Source of the DNA: a virus
Length of the DNA stretch: 44,055 nucleotides
Virus record (IMG/VR): IMGVR_UViG_3300025508_000038
Coordinates: 1-44,055 of that record
Strand: one strand, 5' to 3'
Of the stretch, positions 1 to 6,181 are shown one piece after another. How positions within the stretch are numbered: the first letter of the stretch is position 1; the number at the start of each line of letters is the position of its first letter. A program made the position numbers and the translations under genes. The notes under the pieces are model-generated. The model did not search any database. It was not told the DNA's origin and saw only the letters and a program-made list of their open reading frames with translations.

Positions 1-4
1 GATA

Positions 5-13
5 CCTCCTTTC
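5..13 (-). promoter_or_regulatory. Shine-Dalgarno site of a gene starting left of the window
   Basis: The minus strand reads AAAGGAGGTATC running out of the left edge. It is nearly the same as the site before the small gene at 3644 (AGGAGGTATCTAAACAATG), so the minus-strand operon very probably continues beyond base 1. Confidence 0.6.
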
Positions 14-30
14 TAAAGGTTGCTGTTTGA

Positions 31-162
31 CTAAGGGGCTTTATGCCCCTTTTTTATTGATTCTGCAATTAACAAAAATAATTCATTTTGCAGTTGTTGT
101 GTTTTTTCTTTAGATTCTTGCAATCTTGCTTTTGTTTTTTCTATTTCTTTTTTTAAACTCAT
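31..162 (-). CDS. Small coiled-coil protein (43 aa)
   Basis: Unrecognised 43-residue protein beginning MSLKKEIEKTKARLQESKEK and ending GHKAP. It is highly charged with heptad-like spacing over residues 3-33, so a short coiled coil is likely. The ATG overlaps the TGA of the membrane peptide gene upstream (ATGA), the usual sign of translational coupling. Its last codons coincide with a hairpin that reads as a terminator on the opposite strand. It shows no enzymatic motif. Confidence rests on coupling and position only. Confidence 0.5.
   Translation of the reverse strand: MSLKKEIEKTKARLQESKEKTQQLQNELFLLIAESIKKGHKAP
33..56 (+). terminator. Rho-independent terminator, plus-strand orientation
   Basis: Stem AAGGGGC (33-39), loop TTTAT, stem GCCCCTT (45-51), followed directly by a T run. 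The T run follows only in the plus direction, although the overlapping genes are on the minus strand. It may stop antisense or convergent transcription arriving from the left. Confidence 0.65.
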
Positions 163-245
163 TTACGATCCTGCAATAATGCAAATATAAACAATAAACA
201 TAAAGCAATGACAGCCCAAAAACTCATATCTATAAAGCCCATCAT
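159..245 (-). CDS. Tiny membrane protein (28 aa)
   Basis: 28 residues, MMGFIDMSFW followed by a hydrophobic stretch (about residues 8-24) and a basic tail QDRK: a single-pass membrane peptide. The first ATG overlaps the stop of the DUF3310 gene (ATGA). A GGAGA site lies just upstream and would favour the second ATG at 242. No homology is recognised. Similar one-helix peptides occur at 3561-3644 and 6106-6171. Confidence 0.5.
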   Translation of the reverse strand: MMGFIDMSFWAVIALCLLFIFALLQDRK

Positions 246-466
246 CTGTTCTCCAGTTTATTACGTAGCCTTGTTAAGTACCATATGGCCTTATCAATAT
301 CTTGCACGTTAGAATCTTTATGATCTTCTCTCCAAATGTATTTAAGAGCTGCCGCTTTACAATAGCCCTTGAACTCTTCAAAGGTTAAAGCTGATTCTAT
401 TGCGTCTATACATTCAATAGGGCCTTTCTTGTAATGTGGTGGGTTTATGTTATCTGTTTCTATCAT
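242..466 (-). CDS. DUF3310-type phage protein
   Basis: About 74 residues starting MIETDNINPPHYKKG. The order NPPHYK, IECIDAIE, FKGYCKAAALKYIWR, then a D-KA-WYL-RL segment is the pattern of the DUF3310 family, small proteins of unknown activity common in phage replication regions. The start at 466 is chosen because GGAGAA (472-477) sits 5 bases upstream. A longer frame starting at 496 lacks such a site. It belongs to the minus-strand early operon with the exonuclease. Confidence 0.8.
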   Translation of the reverse strand: MIETDNINPPHYKKGPIECIDAIESALTFEEFKGYCKAAALKYIWREDHKDSNVQDIDKAIWYLTRLRNKLENR

Positions 467-665
467 TTTGTTTCTCCATTCCGAATACATCTGCATGATG
501 TAGATTAATAAGTTGTTTCACAATTTCACCAGTAGTCACTCTTCTTTTAGCTTCGTCTGAATATAAAGTTCTTAAAGACGTTAAGTTTTTACTTGTTGAA
601 GGATCAACTTTAAAAGTTACTAATTTAGTATTTTGTTTTGCTTTTTTAAAATTTAGTTTATTCAT
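450..665 (-). CDS. Small basic protein, possibly DNA-binding
   Basis: 71 residues from ATG 665, which follows GAGGAA on the minus strand. It starts MNKLNFKKAKQNTKL and is rich in Lys/Arg. A short beta-like segment (TKLVTFKVD) followed by two predicted helices recalls ribbon-helix-helix regulators, but the match is weak. It begins one base after the exonuclease stop and overlaps the DUF3310 start by 17 bases. Role unknown; possibly a regulator of this operon. Confidence 0.6.
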   Translation of the reverse strand: MNKLNFKKAKQNTKLVTFKVDPSTSKNLTSLRTLYSDEAKRRVTTGEIVKQLINLHHADVFGMEKQNDRNR

Positions 666-666
666 T

Positions 667-1551
667 CTATTCCTCTCTATAAAAGTTACCAGTATCAAGC
701 TCAACAACATTAGGACTGTTGTATATGGTTGCTTGTTTGCCACCACTCCACACTACTTTGTTGTATTCTTCTAAGTAATCGCTCAAAAAGTTCCAACCTA
801 CTTCCATATCGGTATGGTTCATTTTAAATACTTTACTTGCATAAGGTGGTTTCTTCTCTTGTGCTACAAACACAAAGTCATGTACCTGGAAACCAGCACG
901 CTCAAAGCCACGCTTATACCATGCGGCTTGTAGATCATAGGAGTACCGTCTTACTGAATTGGTAAATCCCCTAACAGAACAATCAGCAGTGGTTTTGTAA
1001 TCTACAAGCACTATGGCATTTTCCCCGTGTGGTTTATCAAACGGATTTAAAACTACGTCAGCTCTAGTCTTACATAGCAAATCTTGTTCATACCAGAATA
1101 TTGACACCTCGTAGGGTGCATCAAAAGAGCTAGGATACTCTTTATCTGGATTTAGATAAGCTCTCGCTTCGGTTACTAAGCTGTTTTGCATGCTATATAT
1201 GGTATCTTTGTCTTTTTCGTTGATAACAATCAAACCCTTATCAAGACTTTCTTTCTTAAGAGCTTTGTTAGTATTGGTATATGGAGATCCAGTAATAGTA
1301 ACTACATCACTAAAGAATGCTCCCTCTCCCTCTACAATTAATGAATGTGCCGCAGATCCAAAGTTCATAGCTGTTGTTTGCTCTATAACTTCTTCCAAAG
1401 CATGTAATTGACTTTGACTAAATCTTCTTATGTGTGAAGAAGATATGCCTGGCCCATTGTGATAAAAGCTATTACTCATGTTCGGAAAGTAATAAGCATC
1501 GCCTACCTTTTTATGTGGTAGATCTTCTAGCATATCAGGTAATTTATTCAT
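667..1551 (-). CDS. RecE/exonuclease VIII-like PD-(D/E)XK nuclease
   Basis: 294 residues resembling the C-terminal nuclease domain of E. coli RecE. These enzymes chew 5' ends of double-stranded DNA for phage recombination. Visible motifs are SSSHIRRF near residue 38, FGSAAHSLI with His69, ADVV with Asp165, VDYKTT with Asp184 and Lys186 (the D-x-K core), and YDLQAAWY around 205-212. These are the expected catalytic His, two Asp and Lys. No RecT-like annealing protein is visible in the window. It may lie to the left in the same operon. Start ATG overlaps the previous stop (ATGA). Confidence 0.82.
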   Translation of the reverse strand: MNKLPDMLEDLPHKKVGDAYYFPNMSNSFYHNGPGISSSHIRRFSQSQLHALEEVIEQTTAMNFGSAAHSLIVEGEGAFFSDVVTITGSPYTNTNKALKKESLDKGLIVINEKDKDTIYSMQNSLVTEARAYLNPDKEYPSSFDAPYEVSIFWYEQDLLCKTRADVVLNPFDKPHGENAIVLVDYKTTADCSVRGFTNSVRRYSYDLQAAWYKRGFERAGFQVHDFVFVAQEKKPPYASKVFKMNHTDMEVGWNFLSDYLEEYNKVVWSGGKQATIYNSPNVVELDTGNFYREE

Positions 1552-1739
1552 GATGCCTCCTTAGATTTAGTAATATCATCTACTGCTGATTGCAGTTCTT
1601 TAATAGCAACACCACATTGCCAAACAAGGTAATTAATCTTATCTTGTTCTATTTGTTTCTCTAAGTCTTCCTTAGATGGATTTGTGTAACTGATTACTTC
1701 GTCCATAATAGCAGTTACGTCTAATTTAGGTTTTTCCAT
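1548..1739 (-). CDS. Small acidic protein, first gene of the left operon
   Basis: 63 residues from ATG 1739, preceded by GGAGAA at good spacing (MEKPKLDVTAIMDEV). It is helical and acidic in the first half and ends KSKEAS. No family is recognised. As the first gene after the promoter at 1767-1796, and coupled by a 4-base overlap to the exonuclease, it could be an accessory factor for it or an anti-host early protein. Confidence 0.65.
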   Translation of the reverse strand: MEKPKLDVTAIMDEVISYTNPSKEDLEKQIEQDKINYLVWQCGVAIKELQSAVDDITKSKEAS

Positions 1740-1766
1740 TTTACTTCTCCAAATAAATGAGTTTGT

Positions 1767-1796
1767 ATTATTGCATTTATTTCTGTATGATGTCAA
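1767..1796 (-). promoter_or_regulatory. Strong sigma70-type promoter of the left operon
   Basis: Minus strand: TTGACA (1791-1796), 18-base spacer, AATAAT (1767-1772). The -35 is perfect and the -10 matches 5 of 6. It lies 28 bases upstream of the first start codon at 1739. Confidence 0.75.
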
Positions 1797-1832
1797 CCAT
1801 AAGTAACCATTTATTATTTATGAGGAGTAAAT

Positions 1833-2036
1833 ATGGGAAGAACAAATGATTTGTATACAATGATGCGTTTATCGTATGAACAAGCTACAGATGACTACAA
1901 TACTAAAAAAGCAGATTCACTCGTTAATGCTTACAAAAAATACTACAAAATAAACGTAGGTATGAAATGTTATGATCCACAAGGTGATTTAATTACCTTT
2001 TATGATGAAGATTATAACGATCAAAGAGCATTATGA
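1833..2036 (+). CDS. Unknown 67-aa protein
   Basis: Starts MGRTNDLYTMMRLSYEQAT after GAGGAG. It is Tyr/Asp rich and ends DEDYNDQRAL. No family is recognised. It is the first gene of a short plus-strand group diverging from the left operon. Its stop overlaps the next gene's start by 4 bases. A weak TATTAT at about 1812 could be its -10 box, but no good -35 is seen. Confidence 0.6.
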   Translation: MGRTNDLYTMMRLSYEQATDDYNTKKADSLVNAYKKYYKINVGMKCYDPQGDLITFYDEDYNDQRAL

Positions 2037-2224
2037 ATGTAGTAAACATAAACAAAGTTAGATGTAGTATATGTAATGGCTACATAAAACCATTAAAAAA
2101 TGATGACGGAGAGGTTGTATGGGAGCATGGAAACAATGCTGAACCTGTAAACTCTGGACGTTGTTGTGATGATTGTAATTGGACAAAGGTAATACCAGCT
2201 AGGCTATCACAGATGAGGGAGTAG
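2033..2224 (+). CDS. Small zinc-ribbon-like protein
   Basis: 63 residues with CSIC near residues 16-19 and CCDDC near 44-48, a two-knuckle arrangement typical of small zinc-binding phage proteins. The segment between the knuckles contains VVWEHGNNAEPVNSGRC, a spacing I have seen in phage proteins of unknown role. It overlaps the preceding gene by 4 bases. Likely nucleic-acid or protein binding; no catalytic motif. Confidence 0.7.
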   Translation: MNVVNINKVRCSICNGYIKPLKNDDGEVVWEHGNNAEPVNSGRCCDDCNWTKVIPARLSQMRE

Positions 2225-2256
2225 CGGTATTATGAAATATCGTGTTATGATGCGGA

Positions 2257-2496
2257 ATGCCAAAGATTGTAGAAATCAAAGACAAGATGGGCAAACCCAC
2301 ATTACAAGAAGTTATTTCCAGACTTGATGGTATGGTTGAAAACATGGTTTATCGGGGCGAAAGTCGTTTGAATATTGTCCTGGCAAGCTTAAGTTTTTTT
2401 ATCGCACAGGTTAGTAAAGAGTTTGAAGATAAAGAGGTTGCTAAGTTAGTTGATGAACTTTTAGCTCAATATATTGACAAATCTGCCAACAAATAG
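2257..2496 (+). CDS. Unknown 79-aa helical protein
   Basis: Starts MPKIVEIKDKMGKPTLQEV. It is mostly helical, with a hydrophobic stretch around residues 41-53 (IVLASLSFFIAQV) probably too short and interrupted for a firm membrane call. No strong Shine-Dalgarno precedes it. It ends just before the 184-base gap containing the palindrome at 2520. No homology is recognised. Confidence 0.55.
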   Translation: MPKIVEIKDKMGKPTLQEVISRLDGMVENMVYRGESRLNIVLASLSFFIAQVSKEFEDKEVAKLVDELLAQYIDKSANK

Positions 2497-2519
2497 ATTA
2501 TTGTCTATTATTGTCATTT

Positions 2520-2529
2520 TGTCATGACA
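2520..2529. promoter_or_regulatory. Perfect palindrome TGTCATGACA, candidate operator
   Basis: The 10-base palindrome lies in the 2497-2680 gap. TTGTCAT also occurs at 2511-2517 and TGTCAT at 2584-2589, giving three related half-sites before the small-terminase gene. A poor promoter (TTGACT at 2630, TATCCT at 2654) follows. A regulator-binding role is inference. Confidence 0.35.
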
Positions 2530-2680
2530 GCTAAAAACATGATAAGAATGGGGGTTTCAGGATTATTGTATTTTTTTCATTTTTGTCATAAGAGAATAAG
2601 TAAACTTAGTTAAATAATTGAGATAATACTTGACTAGATCTACTCTCTTCAAGTATCCTCACAATACACTTTAGGGTAAA

Positions 2681-3301
2681 GTGGGGGTAGGTATTATTAA
2701 AACTTACGCCTACTCTAATATGCAAAACATGGGATATAGAAAAAATAACTTAGAATATGAACCTATAATCTCTTCTGAAGAAGAAGCTCCCATAGAATAT
2801 TGTAATCTTGATAACTCCCTCAACAGACGACAACGCAACTTTATTTGGATTGCAGTCAATAATCCTCGTTTATCTTTAGTAGAGTGTGCCCACAAAGCTG
2901 GGTATACAAGTCCTCGTCAAATGGCCAATAAACTCATGAACAAGCCTATTATTCGTAAGGAATATAATTATCTTATGAACCAGGCTAAGAAGAAGTATGA
3001 GCTCAACTATGATCGGGCCGTGCAAGATCTCTATGATATTCGGGACAAGGCTATTGAGTCGGGGTCATTTAATGCTGCAATATCTGCTCAGAACTCACTG
3101 CTCAAAGTCGGGGGCTTAATTGTTGATCGTAAAGAAGTTATGTTCGGGAAGGTGGATCAAATGAGTCGGGAAGAAGTAGAAACAAGATTAGCACAGCTCA
3201 TGGGTAATGTTGTTGAGGCTAGTATAGAAAATAAGGTTGACGACCTGGATCTACCTGATCAAGATAATGAAGAAAAAAGGGAAGAAGATAAAAAGGCATA
3301 A
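2681..3301 (+). CDS. terS: Terminase small subunit (TerS)
   Basis: 206 residues. The central part (LNRRQRNFIWIAVNNP, then LSLVECAHKAGYTSPRQMA, then NKPIIRKEYNYL) is the N-terminal helix-turn-helix layout of Terminase_2-like small subunits. It is followed by a helical hairpin, by NAAISAQNSLLKVGGLIVDRKE at the usual oligomerisation place, and by an acidic tail. TerS recognises the packaging site and recruits TerL. The start at GTG 2681 is uncertain; ATG 2720 and 2729 are alternatives. It lies about 8.6 kb from terL rather than next to it. The gene itself contains six TCGGG pentamers. Confidence 0.75.
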   Translation: MGVGIIKTYAYSNMQNMGYRKNNLEYEPIISSEEEAPIEYCNLDNSLNRRQRNFIWIAVNNPRLSLVECAHKAGYTSPRQMANKLMNKPIIRKEYNYLMNQAKKKYELNYDRAVQDLYDIRDKAIESGSFNAAISAQNSLLKVGGLIVDRKEVMFGKVDQMSREEVETRLAQLMGNVVEASIENKVDDLDLPDQDNEEKREEDKKA

Positions 3302-3376
3302 CTAATCTATTGGAGGAGATGAGAAGTAAAAATAGTAAATCAGACTATGCCTTAGTCCGAATATAACAAATTACTT

Positions 3377-3580
3377 CTAATTGTTCAAGAAAACATCTAA
3401 AGCCTTGAATAGGCTCTTACGGGATTTAAACCAAGCTGATTTAATATGTTGGTTGTCTTGATAAACCAAATATCCAACAGTAAAGCCGACTTTATCAATA
3501 TTTGGGTATCGTTGTAAGTCATGCTCTACTGCATCAAATGGTACTATCTTAATGTAATATTTATTTATTGTTTGGCTCAT
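3377..3580 (-). CDS. Unknown 67-aa protein
   Basis: Starts MSQTINKYYIKIVPFDAVEH. It is a mixed alpha/beta small basic protein with a C-terminal SRKSLFKALDVFL helix. No own ribosome site is visible. Its ATG lies inside the end of the tiny membrane gene 3561-3644, so translation is probably coupled. It is the last gene of the second minus-strand operon. Confidence 0.6.
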   Translation of the reverse strand: MSQTINKYYIKIVPFDAVEHDLQRYPNIDKVGFTVGYLVYQDNQHIKSAWFKSRKSLFKALDVFLNN

Positions 3581-3644
3581 TAGGGTTAGAAAATATAAAC
3601 ATTAACATAAGAACGACACAAGAAAATATAAACAGGTTGCTCAT
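3561..3644 (-). CDS. Tiny membrane protein (27 aa)
   Basis: Begins MSNLFIFSCVVLMLMFIFSN and ends NEPNNK: one strongly hydrophobic helix and a short polar tail. A perfect AGGAGG lies 8 bases upstream of the ATG, which argues for real translation despite the length. It overlaps the start of the downstream gene by 20 bases. Function unknown. Confidence 0.55.
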   Translation of the reverse strand: MSNLFIFSCVVLMLMFIFSNPNEPNNK

Positions 3645-3647
3645 TGT

Positions 3648-3878
3648 TTAGATACCTCCTCTAAATAAATAAAATAATGCCTTTAATCTCCATTCAGATA
3701 AATGGCGTAAGTGATCTGGTATTTCATCTGAAACCTCCTCTCTTTCATCTGCCCATAAACCCTCATCTGAACCACAGTCTAAACATAAATTCTTTTCTGC
3801 AATTACATTCCTACTGCCACAACACATGCAACATAAGGGCATGTCAGCTATTTCTTGCCAACTGTATGATCTTTCCAT
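3648..3878 (-). CDS. Zinc-ribbon-like small protein
   Basis: 76 residues with CCMCCGSRN at about 16-24 and CLDCGSD at about 32-38, i.e. two Cys knuckles of a zinc ribbon, followed by an acidic helix and a hydrophobic C-terminus (ALFYLFRGGI). GGGAG lies upstream of ATG 3878, which overlaps the stop of the preceding small gene as TAATG. Possibly a DNA/RNA-binding or transcription-modifying early protein; no named family is recognised. Confidence 0.65.
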   Translation of the reverse strand: MERSYSWQEIADMPLCCMCCGSRNVIAEKNLCLDCGSDEGLWADEREEVSDEIPDHLRHLSEWRLKALFYLFRGGI

Positions 3879-3985
3879 TAGTCTTGCTCCCTTATTTTTT
3901 TTTGTTCTTGCATGTGTTTAATAATTTCAATTAATAAATTATCAAAATCGTCTACATGATATTTATCTAGTAATTCTTCAATCAT
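3878..3985 (-). CDS. Tiny acidic helical protein (35 aa)
   Basis: Starts MIEELLDKYHVDDFDNLL and ends KIREQD. Upstream AAGGAGT and TAATG overlaps at both ends (with genes 3985-4410 and 3648-3878) support translation. Probably a single amphipathic helix pair. No family is recognised. Confidence 0.55.
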   Translation of the reverse strand: MIEELLDKYHVDDFDNLLIEIIKHMQEQKKIREQD

Positions 3986-4410
3986 TATGCTGACTCCTTT
4001 TCTAGTTTAGCCAATACAGTCCATAAAGGTTGTAAGTCATTTTCTTTGATACCAACATCAACACAATTATAATCTGCGTCATAAGATACTTTATGTTCTG
4101 CTACATACCATTGATTGTTTTTAAATAGATAGATCCATTCAATGTCGAACTGCACATCATTATAAAATGTGTGTGCTGAATGATATGTTAAAGGTGGGTC
4201 TATGTTTGCCCTATCATCTAAACATTCTTTAATGGTAGGTCTTAGACAAGACAGATAACCTTGATTGGCTAGTTCTTCTGCTTTTTTTTGGTTGTTGTAA
4301 TGCTCATTAATTAATAAGCCGTTATATTCTGGGTAGCCGTCATAATGACAGTATGTCACTACGACTTGCCCATTAGCTCGCTGATATGCGATATTACTTC
4401 TCGTTCCCAT
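3985..4410 (-). CDS. MGTRS-type phage protein of unknown function
   Basis: 141 residues beginning MGTRSNIAYQRANGQ, then TYCHYDGYPEYNG. The sequence MGTRS-x-I followed by YCH-DGYP--G is a recognisable small family found in many phage and some bacterial genomes, with no established activity known to me. It is the first gene of the second minus operon, preceded by AGGAGGTATAACAA and by the promoter at 4460-4487. Confidence 0.7.
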   Translation of the reverse strand: MGTRSNIAYQRANGQVVVTYCHYDGYPEYNGLLINEHYNNQKKAEELANQGYLSCLRPTIKECLDDRANIDPPLTYHSAHTFYNDVQFDIEWIYLFKNNQWYVAEHKVSYDADYNCVDVGIKENDLQPLWTVLAKLEKESA

Positions 4411-4459
4411 TTGTTATACCTCCTATAGTATTTATTATGGTTTCCAATTCACATTTATA

Positions 4460-4487
4460 ATCATACGCTTCTTAATCTATTTGTCAA
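4460..4487 (-). promoter_or_regulatory. Promoter of the second minus-strand operon
   Basis: Minus strand TTGACA (4482-4487), 16-base spacer, TATGAT (4460-4465). Just upstream lies TGTATACA (about 4493-4500), the same palindrome seen inside plus-strand promoter spacers in this region. Confidence 0.65.
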
Positions 4488-4618
4488 CAATTTGTATACA
4501 GTTAATATTATAAAGATTATTTATATGGCTAGATGTTCGGGATTAATCGCATCTGCCCCCTCTCTTGGTCAAGCTCGTAAATAAAATCATACATACACAA
4601 AGATACATGAAGATCCAA

Positions 4619-4665
4619 TCGGGTCGGGTCGGGATTGTCGGGATTATGTGTCGGGTCGGGTCGGG
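4619..4665 (+). repeat. TCGGG pentamer array, (TCGGG)3 - 1 - (TCGGG)3
   Basis: Three tandem TCGGG copies (4619-4633), a single copy (4638-4642), then three more tandem copies (4651-4665), seven in 47 bases. The same pentamer is scattered on the plus strand from about 2350 to 6416. This is the densest cluster. Confidence 0.85.
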
Positions 4666-4783
4666 AAATGCCTTTAACACAATATAACACACCAGACACA
4701 TGAGCAGGAAAGAACATTTTGTATACTGCTGGCGTCTGGGTTGCCAAGCTCTATCTATATCTATTAAAAATAAACTAAAGTAA

Positions 4784-4814
4784 TTGTTGCTATTTGTATC
4801 CACTATGCTATATT
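4784..4814 (+). promoter_or_regulatory. Promoter with TGTATCCA spacer motif
   Basis: TTGCTA (4787-4792), 16 bases containing TTTGTATCCACTATG, then TATATT (4809-4814). It lies 34 bases upstream of the gene at 4848. The spacer matches those of the promoters at 5603, 5894 and 6542. Confidence 0.55.
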
Positions 4815-4847
4815 AGATGTTCATATAAATTAAATAGGAGAAGTAAT

Positions 4848-5261
4848 ATGATAAGAAAATTTGAACAAGAAGCCATAGTCAATCAGATTATGGAGGGTGT
4901 CCACGAAAGAGTGGATAAGCAAATAACCAAAGCCGAGAAGTCTGCTGACTTCAAAGCTATTAAGAAGTTAGCTGACAAAGTAAAGGAGTGTTATAAAGAA
5001 AAAGAGCAGATTTCAAATAAACTACACACTATGGAGTCTGCTTGTAATGAAGCTATCAGAAACTATAACAGCATGAGCCAAGAAGCCTTGTATGGTATTA
5101 GTTCTTTTACTTATAGCAACAAAGAACTTAATTGGTTTAAACATGATTGGCAGACTAGAGATAGAATATCTGACAAGTTAGCAATAGCATTGCTAGAGCC
5201 AATGGCACAGGAAAGAATAAAAGATATCATCATGTCTATCGCTGATGAGGTATCTAAGTAA
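4848..5261 (+). CDS. Unknown helical protein, 137 aa
   Basis: Starts MIRKFEQEAIVNQIMEGVHE. ATG 4848 is chosen because AGGAGAAG lies 6-12 bases upstream; an in-frame ATG at 4794 has no such site. Lys/Glu-rich and predicted almost wholly helical, with coiled-coil character around residues 15-70. No family is recognised. Its TAA overlaps the next ATG by one base (TAATG). Possibly a DNA-bound or host-modifying early protein. Confidence 0.65.
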   Translation: MIRKFEQEAIVNQIMEGVHERVDKQITKAEKSADFKAIKKLADKVKECYKEKEQISNKLHTMESACNEAIRNYNSMSQEALYGISSFTYSNKELNWFKHDWQTRDRISDKLAIALLEPMAQERIKDIIMSIADEVSK

Positions 5262-5431
5262 TGTGCCTACAGAAATGTCCTAAGTGCAACGAAGACCATA
5301 TTCATTATCTTGGTGATAACTGCACAGGTGAGATGGAAGATTGGCATTGTCAAACTTGTGATGCACACTACGAAGTAGATGTGAATATACATAGACACTT
5401 TGAAACCATGAGGGAGGTGGTGTTTGAATAA
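5261..5431 (+). CDS. Small zinc-ribbon protein (56 aa)
   Basis: Begins MCLQKCPKCNEDHIHYLG. The CPKC pair (residues 6-9) and the CQTC pair (30-33) are about 21 residues apart, a classic zinc ribbon. It ends HFETMREVVFE. The start is coupled to the previous stop and a terminator follows at 5451. Likely binds nucleic acid; role unknown. Confidence 0.6.
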   Translation: MCLQKCPKCNEDHIHYLGDNCTGEMEDWHCQTCDAHYEVDVNIHRHFETMREVVFE

Positions 5432-5450
5432 CAAATAAGAGAAGTAAGAA

Positions 5451-5475
5451 GCCCGACCTAGTGTCGGGTTTTTTT
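5451..5475 (+). terminator. Rho-independent terminator
   Basis: CCCGAC (5452-5457), loop CTAGT, GTCGGG (5463-5468), then seven T. It ends the transcript of 4848-5431. Confidence 0.85.
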
Positions 5476-5543
5476 ATGTCGGGAGTCGGGGTTCGGGATT
5501 ACTTGCCAAGCACAGATAAACACACAATAAGGTAAACACAGTT

Positions 5544-5570
5544 AGATCCAGGAGATCTAGCAGATCCACC
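5544..5570. repeat. Three tandem 9-mers carrying GATC
   Basis: AGATCCAGG, AGATCTAGC, AGATCCACC in direct succession, placing GATC at 5545, 5554 and 5563 with exact 9-base spacing. Further GATC clusters are at 5835-5874 and 6234-6251. Confidence 0.7.
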
Positions 5571-5602
5571 AGGGAGCTGGCAGAAGAAAGATGAATGGAG
5601 TG

Positions 5603-5630
5603 TTGACATTTTGTATACAGTGCGTATAAT
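5603..5630 (+). promoter_or_regulatory. Near-consensus sigma70 promoter
   Basis: TTGACA (5603-5608), 16-base spacer, TATAAT (5625-5630). Both hexamers are perfect. The spacer contains TTTTGTATACAGTGCG with the palindrome TGTATACA. It drives the RNA at about 5637; no protein start follows. Confidence 0.85.
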
Positions 5631-5636
5631 TAATAG

Positions 5637-5773
5637 TATGTAAAGTGCATTACTTATCTGACAGGTAGGGAAGAATCAACTAACAGGAGCAAAAGCTCAA
5701 AGCCCAAAGAGGCACAGATAGATTCCGCGAGTATAAGTGACCACGAACCAAGCCCGTTTAGTCGGGCTTTTTT
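5637..5773 (+). ncRNA. Probable structured small RNA, about 137 nt
   Basis: A perfect promoter (5603-5630) and a strong terminator (5750-5774) bracket about 137 bases with no usable reading frame (the ATG at 5638 is followed at once by TAA). Pairing visible by eye: ACTTAT (5652-5657) with ATAAGT (5733-5738), alternatively TATCTG (5655-5660) with CAGATA (5715-5720); GAATC (5673-5677) with GATTC (5721-5725); and a tight hairpin GAGC-AAAA-GCTC (5687-5698). It matches no RNA family I recognise: not a tRNA, and no 6S or tmRNA signature is seen. Exact ends are inferred from promoter spacing. Confidence 0.65.
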
Positions 5774-5774
5774 A
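5750..5774 (+). terminator. Terminator of the small RNA
   Basis: AGCCCG (5751-5756), loop TTTAGT, CGGGCT (5763-5768), followed by a run of T. Confidence 0.85.
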
Positions 5775-5893
5775 TGAGTCGGGTGTCGGGGTTTCGTTCT
5801 TTCGGTGCAGGGCATTAAACACACAAGCTAATTAGATCCACAATACTAGGTGATCTGGATCTGACCAGGGGATCAGACGCAGAAAGATAGTTG

Positions 5894-5922
5894 TTGACAA
5901 AATGTATCCAATGTGATTCAAT
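5894..5922 (+). promoter_or_regulatory. Early promoter with AATGTATCCA spacer
   Basis: TTGACA (5894-5899), 17-base spacer AAATGTATCCAATGTGA, then TTCAAT (5917-5922). The -10 is weak but preceded by TGA (extended -10-like). Very similar to the promoter at 6542-6572. Confidence 0.6.
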
Positions 5923-5949
5923 AAGCTTTTACAAATTAGGAGAAGTAAT

Positions 5950-6105
5950 ATGTATAAGATAGTAAGGTTTTGTTTTGATGATAATCATCCAGACAACCAC
6001 AAAATAATCAAAACTGGACTAACTGAGGCAGAAGCTCAAGAGCACTGCCAGAGTGAAGAGACACATGAACCAGGCGTTTGGTTTGACGGTTATACGGAGC
6101 AATGA
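5950..6105 (+). CDS. Small conserved phage protein (EAQ-HC / WFDGY type)
   Basis: 51 residues starting MYKIVRFCFDDNHPDNHK and ending VWFDGYTEQ. The pattern MYKIVRF, K-TGLTEAEAQEHC, then S-ET and WFDGY is shared by very small proteins in many unrelated phages, function unknown. AGGAGAAG precedes the ATG, and promoter 5894-5922 lies directly upstream. Confidence 0.75.
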   Translation: MYKIVRFCFDDNHPDNHKIIKTGLTEAEAQEHCQSEETHEPGVWFDGYTEQ

Positions 6106-6171
6106 ATGGATTTGTTTACAATATCAGTTGTTGTACTGGTGGTGGTGTTCCTAATGTCGGGTCGGGTGTAA
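6106..6171 (+). CDS. Possible tiny membrane peptide (21 aa)
   Basis: MDLFTISVVVLVVVFLMSGR plus V: one hydrophobic helix. It starts right after the stop of the preceding gene. A competing 24-residue frame starts at 6102. Two TCGGG pentamers fall inside. Weak support. Confidence 0.35.
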   Translation: MDLFTISVVVLVVVFLMSGRV

Positions 6172-6181
6172 AGTAGCTTTC

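Larger units (their letters stand above)
4411..4847. other. 437-base regulatory gap between divergent operons
   Basis: Holds the minus promoter at 4460-4487, the TCGGG array at 4619-4665, another TTTTGTATAC at 4717-4726 and the plus promoter at 4784-4814. Long minus frames across it translate the TCGGG array into Pro-Thr-Arg-Pro-Asp-rich nonsense and are not credible genes. Confidence 0.6.
5432..5949. other. 518-base gap: terminators, GATC array, small RNA, promoters
   Basis: No protein gene was found. The stretch contains, in order: terminator 5451-5475, three TCGGG, a GATC 9-mer array, promoter 5603-5630, a probable RNA gene ending in terminator 5750-5774, two TCGGG, a second GATC cluster (5835, 5852, 5858, 5871) and promoter 5894-5922. 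The two halves look like diverged copies of one module. Confidence 0.65.

Noticed and set aside
2232-2327. 31-codon plus frame beginning MKYRVMMRNAKDC
   Set aside because: Overlaps the start of the 79-aa gene in another frame, with no ribosome site or coupling.
4529-4803. Two overlapping minus-strand frames over the TCGGG array
   Set aside because: They translate the repeat array into Arg-Pro-Asp-Pro-Thr runs, lack ribosome sites and cover the promoter of gene 4848. They are artefacts of the repeat.
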